A DNA stretch of 64,000 nt from a bacterium (GTDB lineage Bacteria > Bacillota > Bacilli > Lactobacillales > Streptococcaceae). The notes under the pieces were generated by a model. That model was not told the DNA's origin. It saw only the letters and a list, made by a program, of their open reading frames with translations, and did no database searches. Positions within the stretch are counted from its first letter, which is position 1; each line of letters opens with the position of its first letter. A program made the position numbers and the translations under genes. Positions 26,452-34,643 of this stretch are shown piece after piece. The stretch is taken from NCBI GenBank assembly GCA_905221375.1, contig CAJNCY010000009.1, forward strand, positions 1 to 64,000, given 5' to 3'.

Positions 26452-27282
26452 GTGTCTGAAAAGCAAAAAATCAGCGTATTGATGTCGGTCTATATCAAGG
26501 AAAATCCGACATTTTTAAAGGATGCTATTGAGAGTGTTCAAAATCAGACCCTGAAACCGAGCGAATTGGTTCTGGTTGAGGATGGGCCTTTGACACCTGA
26601 GCTCTATCAGGTATTAGACCAGCTTGAAGCTGAGTCTGATATTCCAGTGAAACGCTATCCTCTTGAGCAGAATCAAGGTTTGGGTCTGGCTCTTCGACAG
26701 GGTGTTTTGCAGTGTCAGTATGATATTATTGCCCGTATGGATACGGATGATATAGCTGTTCCAGACCGTTTTGAGAAACAGATTCAATTAATGGAGAAGG
26801 ACAAGCTCGACCTATTAGGTGGACATATTGCAGAGTTTATTGACAATCCTGATGAGATTGTTTCTTACCGTCGTGTTCCGACTCAACATGCAGATATTGT
26901 AGCTTATCAAAGGATGAGAAGTGCCTTTAACCACATGACTGTCATGTTCAAAAAGGATATGGTTCTCAAGGCAGGCAACTATGAGGATGGCCTTTATATG
27001 GAGGATGACCTCCTCTGGCTCAATATGATTGCTGCAGGAGCCAAGACTGGAAATCTGGATCAAATCTTGTGTAAGGTTCGTGTCGGAGCAGGGATGTTTG
27101 AGCGTCGTGGGGGACTGCGTTACCTCAAACTCTATCGTCAGGCTCGTCAACGGATGCTGAAGCGAGGACAAATTTCTTACCTGGAGTACGCCAAGAGTGT
27201 TGCGATTCAGATGGTTGTTGCCCTTTGTCCAGGATTTGTCCGACAGTTTATTTTTATGAAACTGTTACGAAAAAGCAAGTAA
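26452..27282 (+). CDS. Family 2 glycosyltransferase
   Basis: A 276-residue GT2 enzyme with a GTG start behind GGAG. The N-terminal Rossmann-like fold opens with ISVLMSVYIKENPTFLKDAI; MDTDDIAVPDRFEKQ holds the DxD metal/nucleotide-sugar motif; GLYMEDDLLWLNMIAAG holds the ED catalytic-base region. The C-terminal helix (VAIQMVVALCPGFVRQFIFM) suggests membrane contact. It probably adds a hexose or HexNAc in envelope glycan synthesis. The next gene, a nucleotide-sugar dehydratase, is separated by a BOX element. Confidence 0.88.
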   Translation: MSEKQKISVLMSVYIKENPTFLKDAIESVQNQTLKPSELVLVEDGPLTPELYQVLDQLEAESDIPVKRYPLEQNQGLGLALRQGVLQCQYDIIARMDTDDIAVPDRFEKQIQLMEKDKLDLLGGHIAEFIDNPDEIVSYRRVPTQHADIVAYQRMRSAFNHMTVMFKKDMVLKAGNYEDGLYMEDDLLWLNMIAAGAKTGNLDQILCKVRVGAGMFERRGGLRYLKLYRQARQRMLKRGQISYLEYAKSVAIQMVVALCPGFVRQFIFMKLLRKSK

Positions 27283-27316
27283 AAGATTGTAGCAAATCGT
27301 AAACTAGAGAAAAAAG

Positions 27317-27325
27317 TGTTATAAT
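27317..27325 (+). promoter_or_regulatory. Extended -10 promoter upstream of the BOX element
   Basis: TGTTATAAT with no clear -35, ten bases before the BOX repeat and about 240 bp before the dehydratase gene. Confidence 0.5.
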
Positions 27326-27334
27326 AACAATATA

Positions 27335-27531
27335 ATACTCTTCGAAAATATCTTCAAACCGCGTCAACGTCGCCTTGCCGTATATATGGTTACTGACTTC
27401 GTCAGTTCTATCCACAACCTCAAAACGGTGTTTTGAGCTGACTACGTCAGTTTCATCTACAACCTCAAAACAGTGTTTTGAGCAGCCTGCGGCTAGTTTC
27501 CTAGTTTGCTCTTTGATTTTCATTGAGTATA
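27335..27531. repeat. BOX element, boxA-boxB-boxB-boxC
   Basis: It begins ATACTCTTCGAAAAT and ends GATTTTCATTGAGTATA, the known BOX termini. CGTCAACGTCGCCTTGCCGTA corresponds to the boxA BOX-PCR primer site on the other strand. The boxB-type unit (CTACAACCTCAAAACAGTG and its earlier variant) is present twice. About 197 bp in total, between two glycan genes. Confidence 0.92.
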
Positions 27532-27565
27532 ACCATCGAGCTCTTTTAAGGAGGAGTAAATTTCT

Positions 27566-29416
27566 ATGAATAAAAAACTAACAGATTATGTGATTGATCT
27601 GGTGGAAATTTTAAATAAACAACAAAAGCAGGTTTTCTGGGGAATATTTGATATTTTGAGTATGGTGGTTTCCATCATTGTATCTTATATCTTATTCTAC
27701 GGATTGATTAATCCAGCCCCTGTTGACTACATTATCTATACGAGTTTGGCCTTCTTGTTTTATCAGTTGATGATTGCATTTTGGGGCTTGAATGCTAGTA
27801 TTAGTCGTTACAGCAAGATTACGGACTTTATGAAAATCTTTTTTGGTGTGACTGCGAGCAGCGTCTTGTCATATAGTATCTGCTATGCCTTCTTGCCACT
27901 TTTTTCAATCCGTTTCATCATTCTCTTTATCTTGTTGAGTACCTTCTTGATTTTATTGCCACGGATTACTTGGCAGTTAATCTACTCTAGACGCAAAAAA
28001 GGAAGTGGTGATGGAGAACACCGTCGGACCTTCTTGATTGGTGCTGGTGATGGTGGGGCTCTCTTTATGGATAGTTACCAACATCCAACTAGTGAATTAG
28101 AACTTGTCGGTATTTTGGATAAGGATGCTAAGAAAAAGGGACAAAAACTTGGTGGTATTCCTGTTTTGGGCTCTTATGATGACCTGCCTGAATTAGCCAA
28201 ACGCCATCAAATCGAGCGTGTTATCGTTGCGATTCCGTCGCTGGATCCGTCAGAATATGAGCGTATCTTGCAGATGTGTAATAAGCTGGGTGTCAAATGT
28301 TACAAGATGCCTAAGGTTGAAACTGTTGTTCAAGGACTTCACCAAGCGGGTGGAGGTTTCCAGAAAATTGATATCACAGACCTTTTGGGCCGTCAGGAAA
28401 TTCGTCTTGACGAATCGCGTCTGGGCGCAGAACTGACAGGTAAGACAATTTTAGTCACAGGTGCTGGTGGTTCAATCGGTTCTGAAATCTGTCGCCAAGT
28501 TAGTCGATTCAATCCTGAACGCATTGTCTTGCTCGGTCACGGTGAAAATTCAATCTACCTTGTTTATCATGAGTTGATTCGCAAGTTCCAAGGGATTGAT
28601 TATGTGCCTGTGATTGCGGACATTCAAGACTATGACCGTCTGTTGCAAGTCTTTGAGCAGTACAAGCCAGCTATTGTTTATCATGCGGCTGCCCACAAGC
28701 ACGTTCCTATGATGGAGCGCAATCCAAAAGAAGCCTTCAAAAACAATATCCGCGGAACCTACAATGTTGCTAGAGCTGTTGATGAAGCCAAGGTGCCTAA
28801 GATGGTTATGATTTCGACGGATAAGGCGGTCAATCCACCCAATGTTATGGGAGCAACCAAGCGCGTGGCTGAGTTGATTGTCACTGGCTTTAACCAACGT
28901 AGCCAATCAACCTACTGTGCGGTTCGTTTTGGGAATGTTCTTGGTAGCCGTGGTAGTGTAATTCCAGTCTTTGAACGTCAGATTGCTGAAGGTGGGCCTG
29001 TAACGGTAACAGACTTCCGTATGACCCGTTACTTTATGACCATCCCAGAAGCTAGCCGTCTGGTTATCCATGCTGGTGCTTATGCCAAGGATGGAGAAGT
29101 CTTTATCCTTGATATGGGCAAACCAGTCAAGATTTATGACTTGGCCAAGAAAATGGTGCTTCTAAGTGGACACACCGAAAGCGAAATTCCAATCGTTGAA
29201 GTTGGAATTCGTCCAGGTGAAAAACTCTACGAAGAACTCTTGGTGTCAACTGAACTTGTTGATAATCAGGTTATGGATAAGATTTTCGTTGGTAAAGTCA
29301 ATGTCATGCCTCTAGAAGCCATCGATCAAAAGATTGAAGAGTTCCGCACTCTCAGTGGAGATGAGTTGAAGCAAGCTATTATCGCCTTTGCTAATCAAAC
29401 AACCCATGTTGAATAA
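27566..29416 (+). CDS. Membrane nucleotide-sugar 4,6-dehydratase (CapD/polysaccharide biosynthesis type)
   Basis: A 616-residue protein. Residues 1 to about 140 hold four membrane segments; a CoA-binding-like Rossmann domain follows (TFLIGAGDGGALFMDSY), then the extended short-chain dehydrogenase domain with NAD loop LVTGAGGSIGSEICRQV, ISTDKAVNPPNVMGATKR (catalytic region with Lys) and GEKLYEELL. This layout is that of the PglF/WbpM/CapD large dehydratases that make UDP-4-keto-6-deoxy-GlcNAc as a precursor of rare amino sugars for surface glycans. AAGGAGG precedes the ATG. A long-stem terminator follows. Confidence 0.92.
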   Translation: MNKKLTDYVIDLVEILNKQQKQVFWGIFDILSMVVSIIVSYILFYGLINPAPVDYIIYTSLAFLFYQLMIAFWGLNASISRYSKITDFMKIFFGVTASSVLSYSICYAFLPLFSIRFIILFILLSTFLILLPRITWQLIYSRRKKGSGDGEHRRTFLIGAGDGGALFMDSYQHPTSELELVGILDKDAKKKGQKLGGIPVLGSYDDLPELAKRHQIERVIVAIPSLDPSEYERILQMCNKLGVKCYKMPKVETVVQGLHQAGGGFQKIDITDLLGRQEIRLDESRLGAELTGKTILVTGAGGSIGSEICRQVSRFNPERIVLLGHGENSIYLVYHELIRKFQGIDYVPVIADIQDYDRLLQVFEQYKPAIVYHAAAHKHVPMMERNPKEAFKNNIRGTYNVARAVDEAKVPKMVMISTDKAVNPPNVMGATKRVAELIVTGFNQRSQSTYCAVRFGNVLGSRGSVIPVFERQIAEGGPVTVTDFRMTRYFMTIPEASRLVIHAGAYAKDGEVFILDMGKPVKIYDLAKKMVLLSGHTESEIPIVEVGIRPGEKLYEELLVSTELVDNQVMDKIFVGKVNVMPLEAIDQKIEEFRTLSGDELKQAIIAFANQTTHVE

Positions 29417-29433
29417 AAAATCTTGAAAATCAG

Positions 29434-29484
29434 AAAACGCATATTATCAGGACTTTAAAAGTCTTGGTAATATGCGTTTTGTTA
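29434..29484 (+). terminator. Intrinsic terminator of the dehydratase gene
   Basis: AAAACGCATATTA pairs with TAATATGCGTTTT, with an inner GACTT/AAGTC stem; the T run is short. Confidence 0.8.
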
Positions 29485-29546
29485 TGTAGAGACTTGCTTC
29501 GTTTTCATTGAGTATGAAATGGAGTTTTTGCCCAGTCTCCGTTATG

Positions 29547-30179
29547 TTATTGGAAATACGCCAAAACTTCTAAGGGTTTGTGGGCGATATAATCAGGCTG
29601 ATAGTTGAGCAAGTCTGATTGCTCTCCAAATCCCCAAGTGACAGCTAATTTCTGAATGCCTGTTTCCTGAGCCCCCAGCATATCAAACTTGGTATCACCG
29701 ATGATGATGGCTTGTTCTGGAATTAATTGATGTGCCTGCAAGGCTTGGCGAATGACATCGGCCTTATGGGGTGCCTCAGGGCTGGAACCATAAATGCCCT
29801 CAAAGAAATGATGGATTCCCAAATTTTTAGTCATGTCCTGAGTGGTTGGTGTATTCTTTGTAGTGGTGATGTAGAGAGGATAATTGCTTGATAATTCCTC
29901 AAGCAATTCTACAATCTGAGGGAAGAGCTGAGCTTCATGGATGCCTTTTTCCTTATAGTAAGAACGGTATATCTGCACAGCTTCAGATATTTGTTCTTTG
30001 GGCAGGCAGGTCGCAAAACTACTTTCGAGAGGCGGTCCCATAAAACCACGAATCGTTTGGGCATCAGGGCTAGGCACGCCTAGCTCCTTAAAAGTATGGG
30101 TAAAGGCATTGTGAATCCCAATAGAACTGTCAACGAGGGTTCCATCTAGGTCGAAAAAGATAGCTGAGATAGAGGTCAT
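29547..30179 (-). CDS. HAD-superfamily phosphatase (phosphoglycolate phosphatase-like)
   Basis: A 210-residue HAD hydrolase. Motif I is FFDLDGTLVDSS (nucleophile Asp), motif II YITTTKN, and motif III/IV GDTKFDMLGAQETG; the helical cap of subfamily IA lies between I and II. Family members of this size dephosphorylate phosphoglycolate, pyrophosphate or sugar phosphates; the substrate cannot be told from sequence. It follows sdhA by 21 bases on the same strand, so it may be co-transcribed with the serine dehydratase genes. Confidence 0.88.
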   Translation of the reverse strand: MTSISAIFFDLDGTLVDSSIGIHNAFTHTFKELGVPSPDAQTIRGFMGPPLESSFATCLPKEQISEAVQIYRSYYKEKGIHEAQLFPQIVELLEELSSNYPLYITTTKNTPTTQDMTKNLGIHHFFEGIYGSSPEAPHKADVIRQALQAHQLIPEQAIIIGDTKFDMLGAQETGIQKLAVTWGFGEQSDLLNYQPDYIAHKPLEVLAYFQ

Positions 30180-30200
30180 AGTTTCTCCTATTTGATAAGC

Positions 30201-31073
30201 TTATTCTCCGAAAATTTCTTTTTGGAGACGACGACCAGTAGGTGTGGCAGCGAGTCCACCTTCAGCTGTTTCACGAAAGGCAGTTGGCATGCTTGCTCCT
30301 ACTTGGTACATGGCATCGATAACTTCATCCACAGGGATTTTAGATTCGATACCTGCCAAGGCCATATCTGCTGCGATAAAGGCAAAGCTGGCTCCCATGG
30401 CATTGCGCTTGACGCAGGGAACTTCGACTAAGCCGGCAACAGGGTCACAGATGAGCCCCAGCATATTTTTAATGACAAAGGCAATGGCCTGACTGGCCTG
30501 ATAAGGTGTTCCACCAGCAGCTAGAGTCAAGGCGGCAGCACTCATAGCAGAGGCCGAACCAACCTCGGCCTGACAGCCACCCTCAGCACCTGAGATAGAG
30601 GCATTGTTTGCGATGACTAGTCCAAAGGCACCAGCAGCAAAGAGGAAATCCAGCTGTTGCTCGTGGTTGAGGTCTAATTTTTCAATAGCAGCAGTGAGAA
30701 CTGAGGGCAGACAGCCAGCACTTCCTGCGGTCGGAGTGGCACAGACCAAGCCCATTTTGGCATTGTGTTCATTGACTGCGATGGCATTTCGGGCAGCAGA
30801 CAGAATCGTGTAATCTGACAAGGTTTTTCCGTTTTTGATGTAGTGGTCCAATTTGGCAGCATCTCCACCTGTCAGACCACTACGAGATTTATTTTCATTG
30901 AGGCCAAGTTGGACAGAGGCTTTCATGACTTCCAGATTGCGTTCCATGAGAAGGAGGACTTCTTCACGTTCGCGACCGGTCAATTCAAACTCTGTTGTAA
31001 TCATGAGTTCTGCGACATTTCCTTGAAAGTCCAGTTCTGCCTGCTCGACCAATTCTTTGATAGAATAAAACAT
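30201..31073 (-). CDS. sdhA: L-serine dehydratase, iron-sulfur alpha subunit
   Basis: A 290-residue alpha chain of the oxygen-sensitive iron-sulfur L-serine dehydratase, which converts L-serine to pyruvate and ammonia. Conserved blocks are TPTAGSAGCLPSVL, SGAEGGCQAEVGSASAMSAA and GLICDPVAGLVEVPCVKRN; their cysteines bind the [4Fe-4S] cluster. The beta-subunit gene lies eight bases upstream with a good ribosome site (AGGAGG) between. Lies in the cytoplasm and supplies pyruvate from serine. Confidence 0.94.
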   Translation of the reverse strand: MFYSIKELVEQAELDFQGNVAELMITTEFELTGREREEVLLLMERNLEVMKASVQLGLNENKSRSGLTGGDAAKLDHYIKNGKTLSDYTILSAARNAIAVNEHNAKMGLVCATPTAGSAGCLPSVLTAAIEKLDLNHEQQLDFLFAAGAFGLVIANNASISGAEGGCQAEVGSASAMSAAALTLAAGGTPYQASQAIAFVIKNMLGLICDPVAGLVEVPCVKRNAMGASFAFIAADMALAGIESKIPVDEVIDAMYQVGASMPTAFRETAEGGLAATPTGRRLQKEIFGE

Positions 31074-31081
31074 GCTTCCTC

Positions 31082-31753
31082 CTATTTAAAGAAATTGACA
31101 TTGTGGAGATGAGGGATTTTTCGAATTTTTTCGATGGCCTCATCGCAGTTGCGACTGTCAACTTCGATAATCATAATGGCTTTTTCACCAGCTTTTTCAC
31201 GAGTAACGTTCATTTGGGCGATATTGATATCATAGCGGGAAAGTGCCTCCGTTACGAGGGCAATCATACCTGGAATATCTTGATGAACAATGATGATAGT
31301 CGGTGTATTCATATTGAGAGAGACGGCAAAGCCATTGAGTTCGGTAACCTGAATATTTCCTCCACCGATAGAAATACCAGTCACGCTGATGGTCTTGTGG
31401 GCATTTTTAACAGTAATTTTAGTAGTATTAGGATGCGGAGCATTGCTGTCTTTCTGAATAGTCCAGACAATCTTGATACCACGCTTGTGGGCAATTTCCA
31501 GACTGTTTGGAATTTCAGGATCATCTGTATCCATGCCCAAAATTCCTGCAACAAGGGCTAGGTCTGTCCCGTGGCCACGATAAGTCTTAGCAAATGAGTT
31601 AAATAGTTGGAATTCGACTTCTGTCGGAGTATCATCAAAAATGGAAGATACAATCTTCCCAATACGAACAGCACCAGCGGTATGGCTACTAGATGGGCCA
31701 ATCATAACTGGTCCGATGATATCAAAGACAGATTGAAAACGAAGTGATTTCAT
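31082..31753 (-). CDS. sdhB: L-serine dehydratase, iron-sulfur beta subunit
   Basis: A 223-residue beta chain. The N-terminal part carries the family motif FDIIGPVMIGPSSSHTAG; the C-terminal 75 residues form an ACT domain (NTPTIIIVHQDIPGMIALVT) that probably senses serine. It is first in a cluster with the alpha subunit. On the minus strand an extended -10 (TGATATAAT) lies about 30 bases upstream of the start. Confidence 0.94.
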   Translation of the reverse strand: MKSLRFQSVFDIIGPVMIGPSSSHTAGAVRIGKIVSSIFDDTPTEVEFQLFNSFAKTYRGHGTDLALVAGILGMDTDDPEIPNSLEIAHKRGIKIVWTIQKDSNAPHPNTTKITVKNAHKTISVTGISIGGGNIQVTELNGFAVSLNMNTPTIIIVHQDIPGMIALVTEALSRYDINIAQMNVTREKAGEKAIMIIEVDSRNCDEAIEKIRKIPHLHNVNFFK

Positions 31754-31783
31754 CAGTTTCCCCTTATAAAAATTCTTATCTCT

Positions 31784-31792
31784 ATTATATCA
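31784..31792 (-). promoter_or_regulatory. sdhBA promoter (extended -10)
   Basis: TGATATAAT on the minus strand, about 30 bases before sdhB; the -35 is weak. Confidence 0.6.
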
Positions 31793-31956
31793 AAGAATGA
31801 AGGTCTTGGCTTTAATTGTGGATGAAAACCTTTTTACACTATAAATGGCATAAAAATAGTATCTTTTATGACAAAAAATACCTTATTTAGGGAAATAAAA
31901 AATAATTTTGTAATATTTCTACATAAAAGTGTCAAGAAACAGTAATATTTAAAGGG

Positions 31957-31962
31957 TATGAT
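31957..31962 (+). promoter_or_regulatory. -10 of the LysM protein gene
   Basis: TATGAT without a good -35, 31 bases before the start. The pneumococcal orthologue belongs to the WalRK (VicRK) regulon, so activation is expected, but I could not find a convincing WalR double box. Confidence 0.5.
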
Positions 31963-31993
31963 AGTACTATAGAAAGAAGGAGAATTTTCGAAT

Positions 31994-32614
31994 ATGAAAT
32001 CAACAACTAAAAAGATTAAAACAACTCTTGCAGGAGTAGCTGCCTTGTTTGCAGTATTTGCTCCATCATTTGTATCTGCTCAAGAATCATCAACTTACAC
32101 TGTTAAAGAAGGTGATACACTTTCAGAAATCGCTGAAACTCACAACACAACTGTTGAGAAATTGGCAGAAAACAACCACATTGACAACATCCATATGATT
32201 TATGTTGGTCAAGAGTTGGTTATCGACGGTCCAGCAGCGCCAGTAGCACCATCTTCAACGACTTATGAAGCTCCAGCTGCCCAAGATGAAGCTGTTTCAG
32301 CCACAGTGGCAGAAACTACAGAGGTAGAGGAGGAAACTCCAGTAGTAAGCGAAACAGTAGCAGAAGAAACTGTTGCTTCAACTGTAAGCGGCTCTGAAGC
32401 AGAAGCCAAAGAATGGATAGCTCAAAAAGAATCAGGCGGTAGCTACACAGCTACAAATGGACGTTACATCGGACGCTACCAATTGACAGATTCATACTTG
32501 AACGGTGACTACTCAGCTGAAAACCAAGAACGTGTAGCAGATGCCTACGTTGCAGGACGTTACGGTTCATGGACAGCCGCTAAAAACTTCTGGCTTAATA
32601 ACGGCTGGTATTAA
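31994..32614 (+). CDS. Secreted LysM protein with lytic-transglycosylase-like C-terminus
   Basis: A 206-residue exported protein. The signal peptide (TTKKIKTTLAGVAALFAVFA, cleavage near SAQE) is followed by one LysM peptidoglycan-binding domain (YTVKEGDTLSEIAETHN to GQELVIDG), a Glu/Val/Ala/Thr linker of about 60 residues, and a C-terminal domain (EWIAQKESGGSYTATNGRY, then GRYQLTDSYLNG) like aggregation-promoting factors and small lytic transglycosylases. It should bind and possibly cleave peptidoglycan. It equals the pneumococcal WalR-regulon LysM protein. A decayed copy of its last codons lies at 41228. Confidence 0.92.
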   Translation: MKSTTKKIKTTLAGVAALFAVFAPSFVSAQESSTYTVKEGDTLSEIAETHNTTVEKLAENNHIDNIHMIYVGQELVIDGPAAPVAPSSTTYEAPAAQDEAVSATVAETTEVEEETPVVSETVAEETVASTVSGSEAEAKEWIAQKESGGSYTATNGRYIGRYQLTDSYLNGDYSAENQERVADAYVAGRYGSWTAAKNFWLNNGWY

Positions 32615-32635
32615 GAAAATATAGAAAAGGAAGTC

Positions 32636-33502
32636 TCAATGGCTTTCTTTTTTGTTTACAAAGATGTTAACTTCACGCTCTAGCTCTGTTAGTAAGTGTT
32701 CATCTTCTACTAGTTTAGCTAAGGAGAGTCCATTCTCTATTAACTGAGCATCATTAGCACAAATGCCGATACGAATATAGGCAAACGCAAGTGTATCATA
32801 CTGTTTGCTTGCTTTTGCCTCCTCTAAGAGAGTGTAGCAAAGCTGTTTGCAAAGCAACTTATCACCATTGTAAAGATAAAGAGTTGAGAGATTCAGAAGT
32901 AACATCATACGAAGCTGAAAGATAGAACTATAGTGTTTATAAACCTCTAGTCGTTCGAGAATTTTTCCGGTAATCTGATGAATATACTCTATAGGAAAAG
33001 CAAAGAGAATGGTATTAAGGACTTTGAGGTCGCTCTCATACCAAGTATCTTGTTTCTCAATCTTATCCCATAATCTATTTACAATGTTGTCAACCTTACT
33101 TGACAATTTTTCTATCCCATTTTCACGGATGTAGATAACGATTTCGAGCATATCTTGTAACTGCTGGATGGGGAAATCATGATGTGTTTTTAGATAATGT
33201 TGACATTTTTTGAGTAATTTACTTAAGTCGCTCGTACCACTAATAGAAGCCATTTTTAGAAAAGTCTGCATGATAGTTGATCGTTCACTCGGTTGATAGA
33301 AGTGGCAGATATAGTCAAATTCTTCAAAACTCATATTGATTTGCCGGAGAAGAAACTCCATATTTTCATATTTGGGAGTTACCTTACCACTTTCGATCTT
33401 TGATAGGCTAGTTCTTGAAAGGACATCTCCACAGACCTCTTCTTGGGTCAATCCTTTTGATTCACGTATTTCTTTATAGACTTTTCCAAAATCATAACGC
33501 AT
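32636..33502 (-). CDS. XRE-type regulator with TPR-like C-terminus (RRNPP-like)
   Basis: A 288-residue regulator. Residues 5-60 form a helix-turn-helix of XRE type (YKEIRESKGLTQEEVCGDVL, then SRTSLSKIESGKVTP); the remaining 220 residues are all-helical with TPR-like pairs (LRMMLLLNLSTLYLYNGDKL). Such proteins (PlcR/Rgg/TprA relatives) usually sense a short intracellular peptide; no partner peptide gene could be found. The start MRYDFGK follows AAAAAGGAGA. It is convergent with the LysM gene and divergent from the ABC cassette. A frameshifted paralogue with the same upstream region lies at 41324. Confidence 0.87.
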   Translation of the reverse strand: MRYDFGKVYKEIRESKGLTQEEVCGDVLSRTSLSKIESGKVTPKYENMEFLLRQINMSFEEFDYICHFYQPSERSTIMQTFLKMASISGTSDLSKLLKKCQHYLKTHHDFPIQQLQDMLEIVIYIRENGIEKLSSKVDNIVNRLWDKIEKQDTWYESDLKVLNTILFAFPIEYIHQITGKILERLEVYKHYSSIFQLRMMLLLNLSTLYLYNGDKLLCKQLCYTLLEEAKASKQYDTLAFAYIRIGICANDAQLIENGLSLAKLVEDEHLLTELEREVNIFVNKKESH

Positions 33503-33557
33503 GGGTTTTCTCCTTTTTGTGAAAAAAGTTAACAAATAATAAAATCCTATTAAAAAT

Positions 33558-33566
33558 ATTGTATCA
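33558..33566 (-). promoter_or_regulatory. Extended -10 of the XRE/TPR regulator gene
   Basis: TGATACAAT on the minus strand. About 60 bp around it, including GTTAAC and TTTTTTCAC near the start, are conserved upstream of the broken paralogue, suggesting an operator. Confidence 0.55.
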
Positions 33567-33727
33567 TAGTAATATAAAAAGTAGAAAAGAAAACTAAAAT
33601 AAGCTTGGTGTAATTTTAAGACGGAGTTAACGAGTACTATGATGTCGCTAGAAAAGAAAGAATTCTAGTTTGATACAATGCTGCCCGTCTTATTTAAAGT
33701 TGTTATGGAACTATTTTCAAAATAAAT

Positions 33728-33752
33728 ACGACTCTGCTTTAGGTGGAGTCGT
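33728..33752 (+). promoter_or_regulatory. Hairpin just before the ribosome site
   Basis: ACGACTC pairs with GAGTCGT around 11 bases, directly upstream of AGGAGG of the following gene; no T run follows. It may protect or control that mRNA. Confidence 0.35.
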
Positions 33753-33770
33753 GAATCAGGAGGTTAAGTG

Positions 33771-34358
33771 ATGAACTACAATTTAAAATATCTTTTATCA
33801 GGACTATTTAGCATAGTCTTTATAGCTTTCCTAGTCTGGATGCGTTATGTTAATCAGAAGAAGGAAGAAGAGCATTCAGATGTGTCTTTTGAAGCGAGGT
33901 TAGATAGTGAGGTCAAGGCCTTATATAAACAACTAGGATTGGGTGAGGAGCCTCATTATTTCTTAGCGTATCGCTACCTATATCCCTGGTTTAATTTGGC
34001 GATTTTACCACCAACAGTTGAAATTTTCTTAACTAAAATAGCGCTGGTGATGGTAACTCCAGATGAGCTACTGATAAGAAATCTTGGAAATGGGATGACT
34101 TTCACAAGTGAGCATCATCGTGATTTGCGGCAAGGACTTATCCGCATTCTAAAATCAGAGATGAAAGAATTTGAGATTCGTAACTGGAAAAAATTTTTTG
34201 TATTTGGCGATTTTTTGACAATTAAAACAAGCCAACATAGTTATTATTTACAGGTTAGAGATGATGGACTTCAAAGAGGAAGTCTCTCTACCAAACATTT
34301 CTCAGACTTGAAACGACAAGATTTTCTAGGATTGTTGACAGATAAAAGAACATTCTGA
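33771..34358 (+). CDS. Hypothetical membrane-anchored protein in the bacteriocin-type ABC cassette
   Basis: A 195-residue protein of unknown family. One N-terminal membrane segment (YLLSGLFSIVFIAFLVWM) is followed by a charged region and a soluble domain of mixed strands and helices (VMVTPDELLIRNLGNGMTF). The ATG at 33771 is preferred since AGGAGG lies six bases upstream; a GTG precedes it directly. It begins a rightward run that continues with a 51-residue membrane peptide and a lactococcin-972-type ABC transporter, so it may be an accessory or immunity protein of that system. Confidence 0.65.
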   Translation: MNYNLKYLLSGLFSIVFIAFLVWMRYVNQKKEEEHSDVSFEARLDSEVKALYKQLGLGEEPHYFLAYRYLYPWFNLAILPPTVEIFLTKIALVMVTPDELLIRNLGNGMTFTSEHHRDLRQGLIRILKSEMKEFEIRNWKKFFVFGDFLTIKTSQHSYYLQVRDDGLQRGSLSTKHFSDLKRQDFLGLLTDKRTF

Positions 34359-34438
34359 TAGATAATTGCCCTAGTTGTTTATTGTAAACTTTACAAATGA
34401 GCTGTAAACACTAGAATCCATTCAGAAAGGCAATTCCT

Positions 34439-34594
34439 ATGAAAAATAAAATTTTAATCATTGTTTATATTTTAGCCTCGCTAATCATCAGTTTTGTAAT
34501 CTTTTCACTTTTGCATATTGATTTTAAATGGTGGACAACTCTGGCTATAAGTGCAGGATTTATTTACACCTACTTAAAATTTAGTAAAAAATAA
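34439..34594 (+). CDS. Small two-segment membrane protein
   Basis: A 51-residue open frame (MKNKILIIVYILASLIISFV at the start, YLKFSKK at the end) with two hydrophobic segments and basic ends. An AGAAAGG ribosome site lies about ten bases upstream. It sits 80 bases after the previous gene and 50 before the large transporter subunit. Its size and place fit an immunity or accessory protein; there is no double-glycine leader or cleavable signal. Confidence 0.6.
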   Translation: MKNKILIIVYILASLIISFVIFSLLHIDFKWWTTLAISAGFIYTYLKFSKK

Positions 34595-34643
34595 AAAGCA
34601 CTTGCACCTATCTCACTTTCGTCTCTTCACGGGAGGTATCTCT

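Noticed and set aside
29501..29515. TTTTCATTGAGTAT, like the end of a BOX element
   Set aside because: Only about 15 bp match; no boxA or boxB part is present, so it is at most a remnant.
31910..31955. WalR double box before the LysM gene
   Set aside because: TGTAAT and TGTCAA motifs occur, but no pair with the required direct orientation and spacing; regulation by WalR is known for the orthologue but not visible here.
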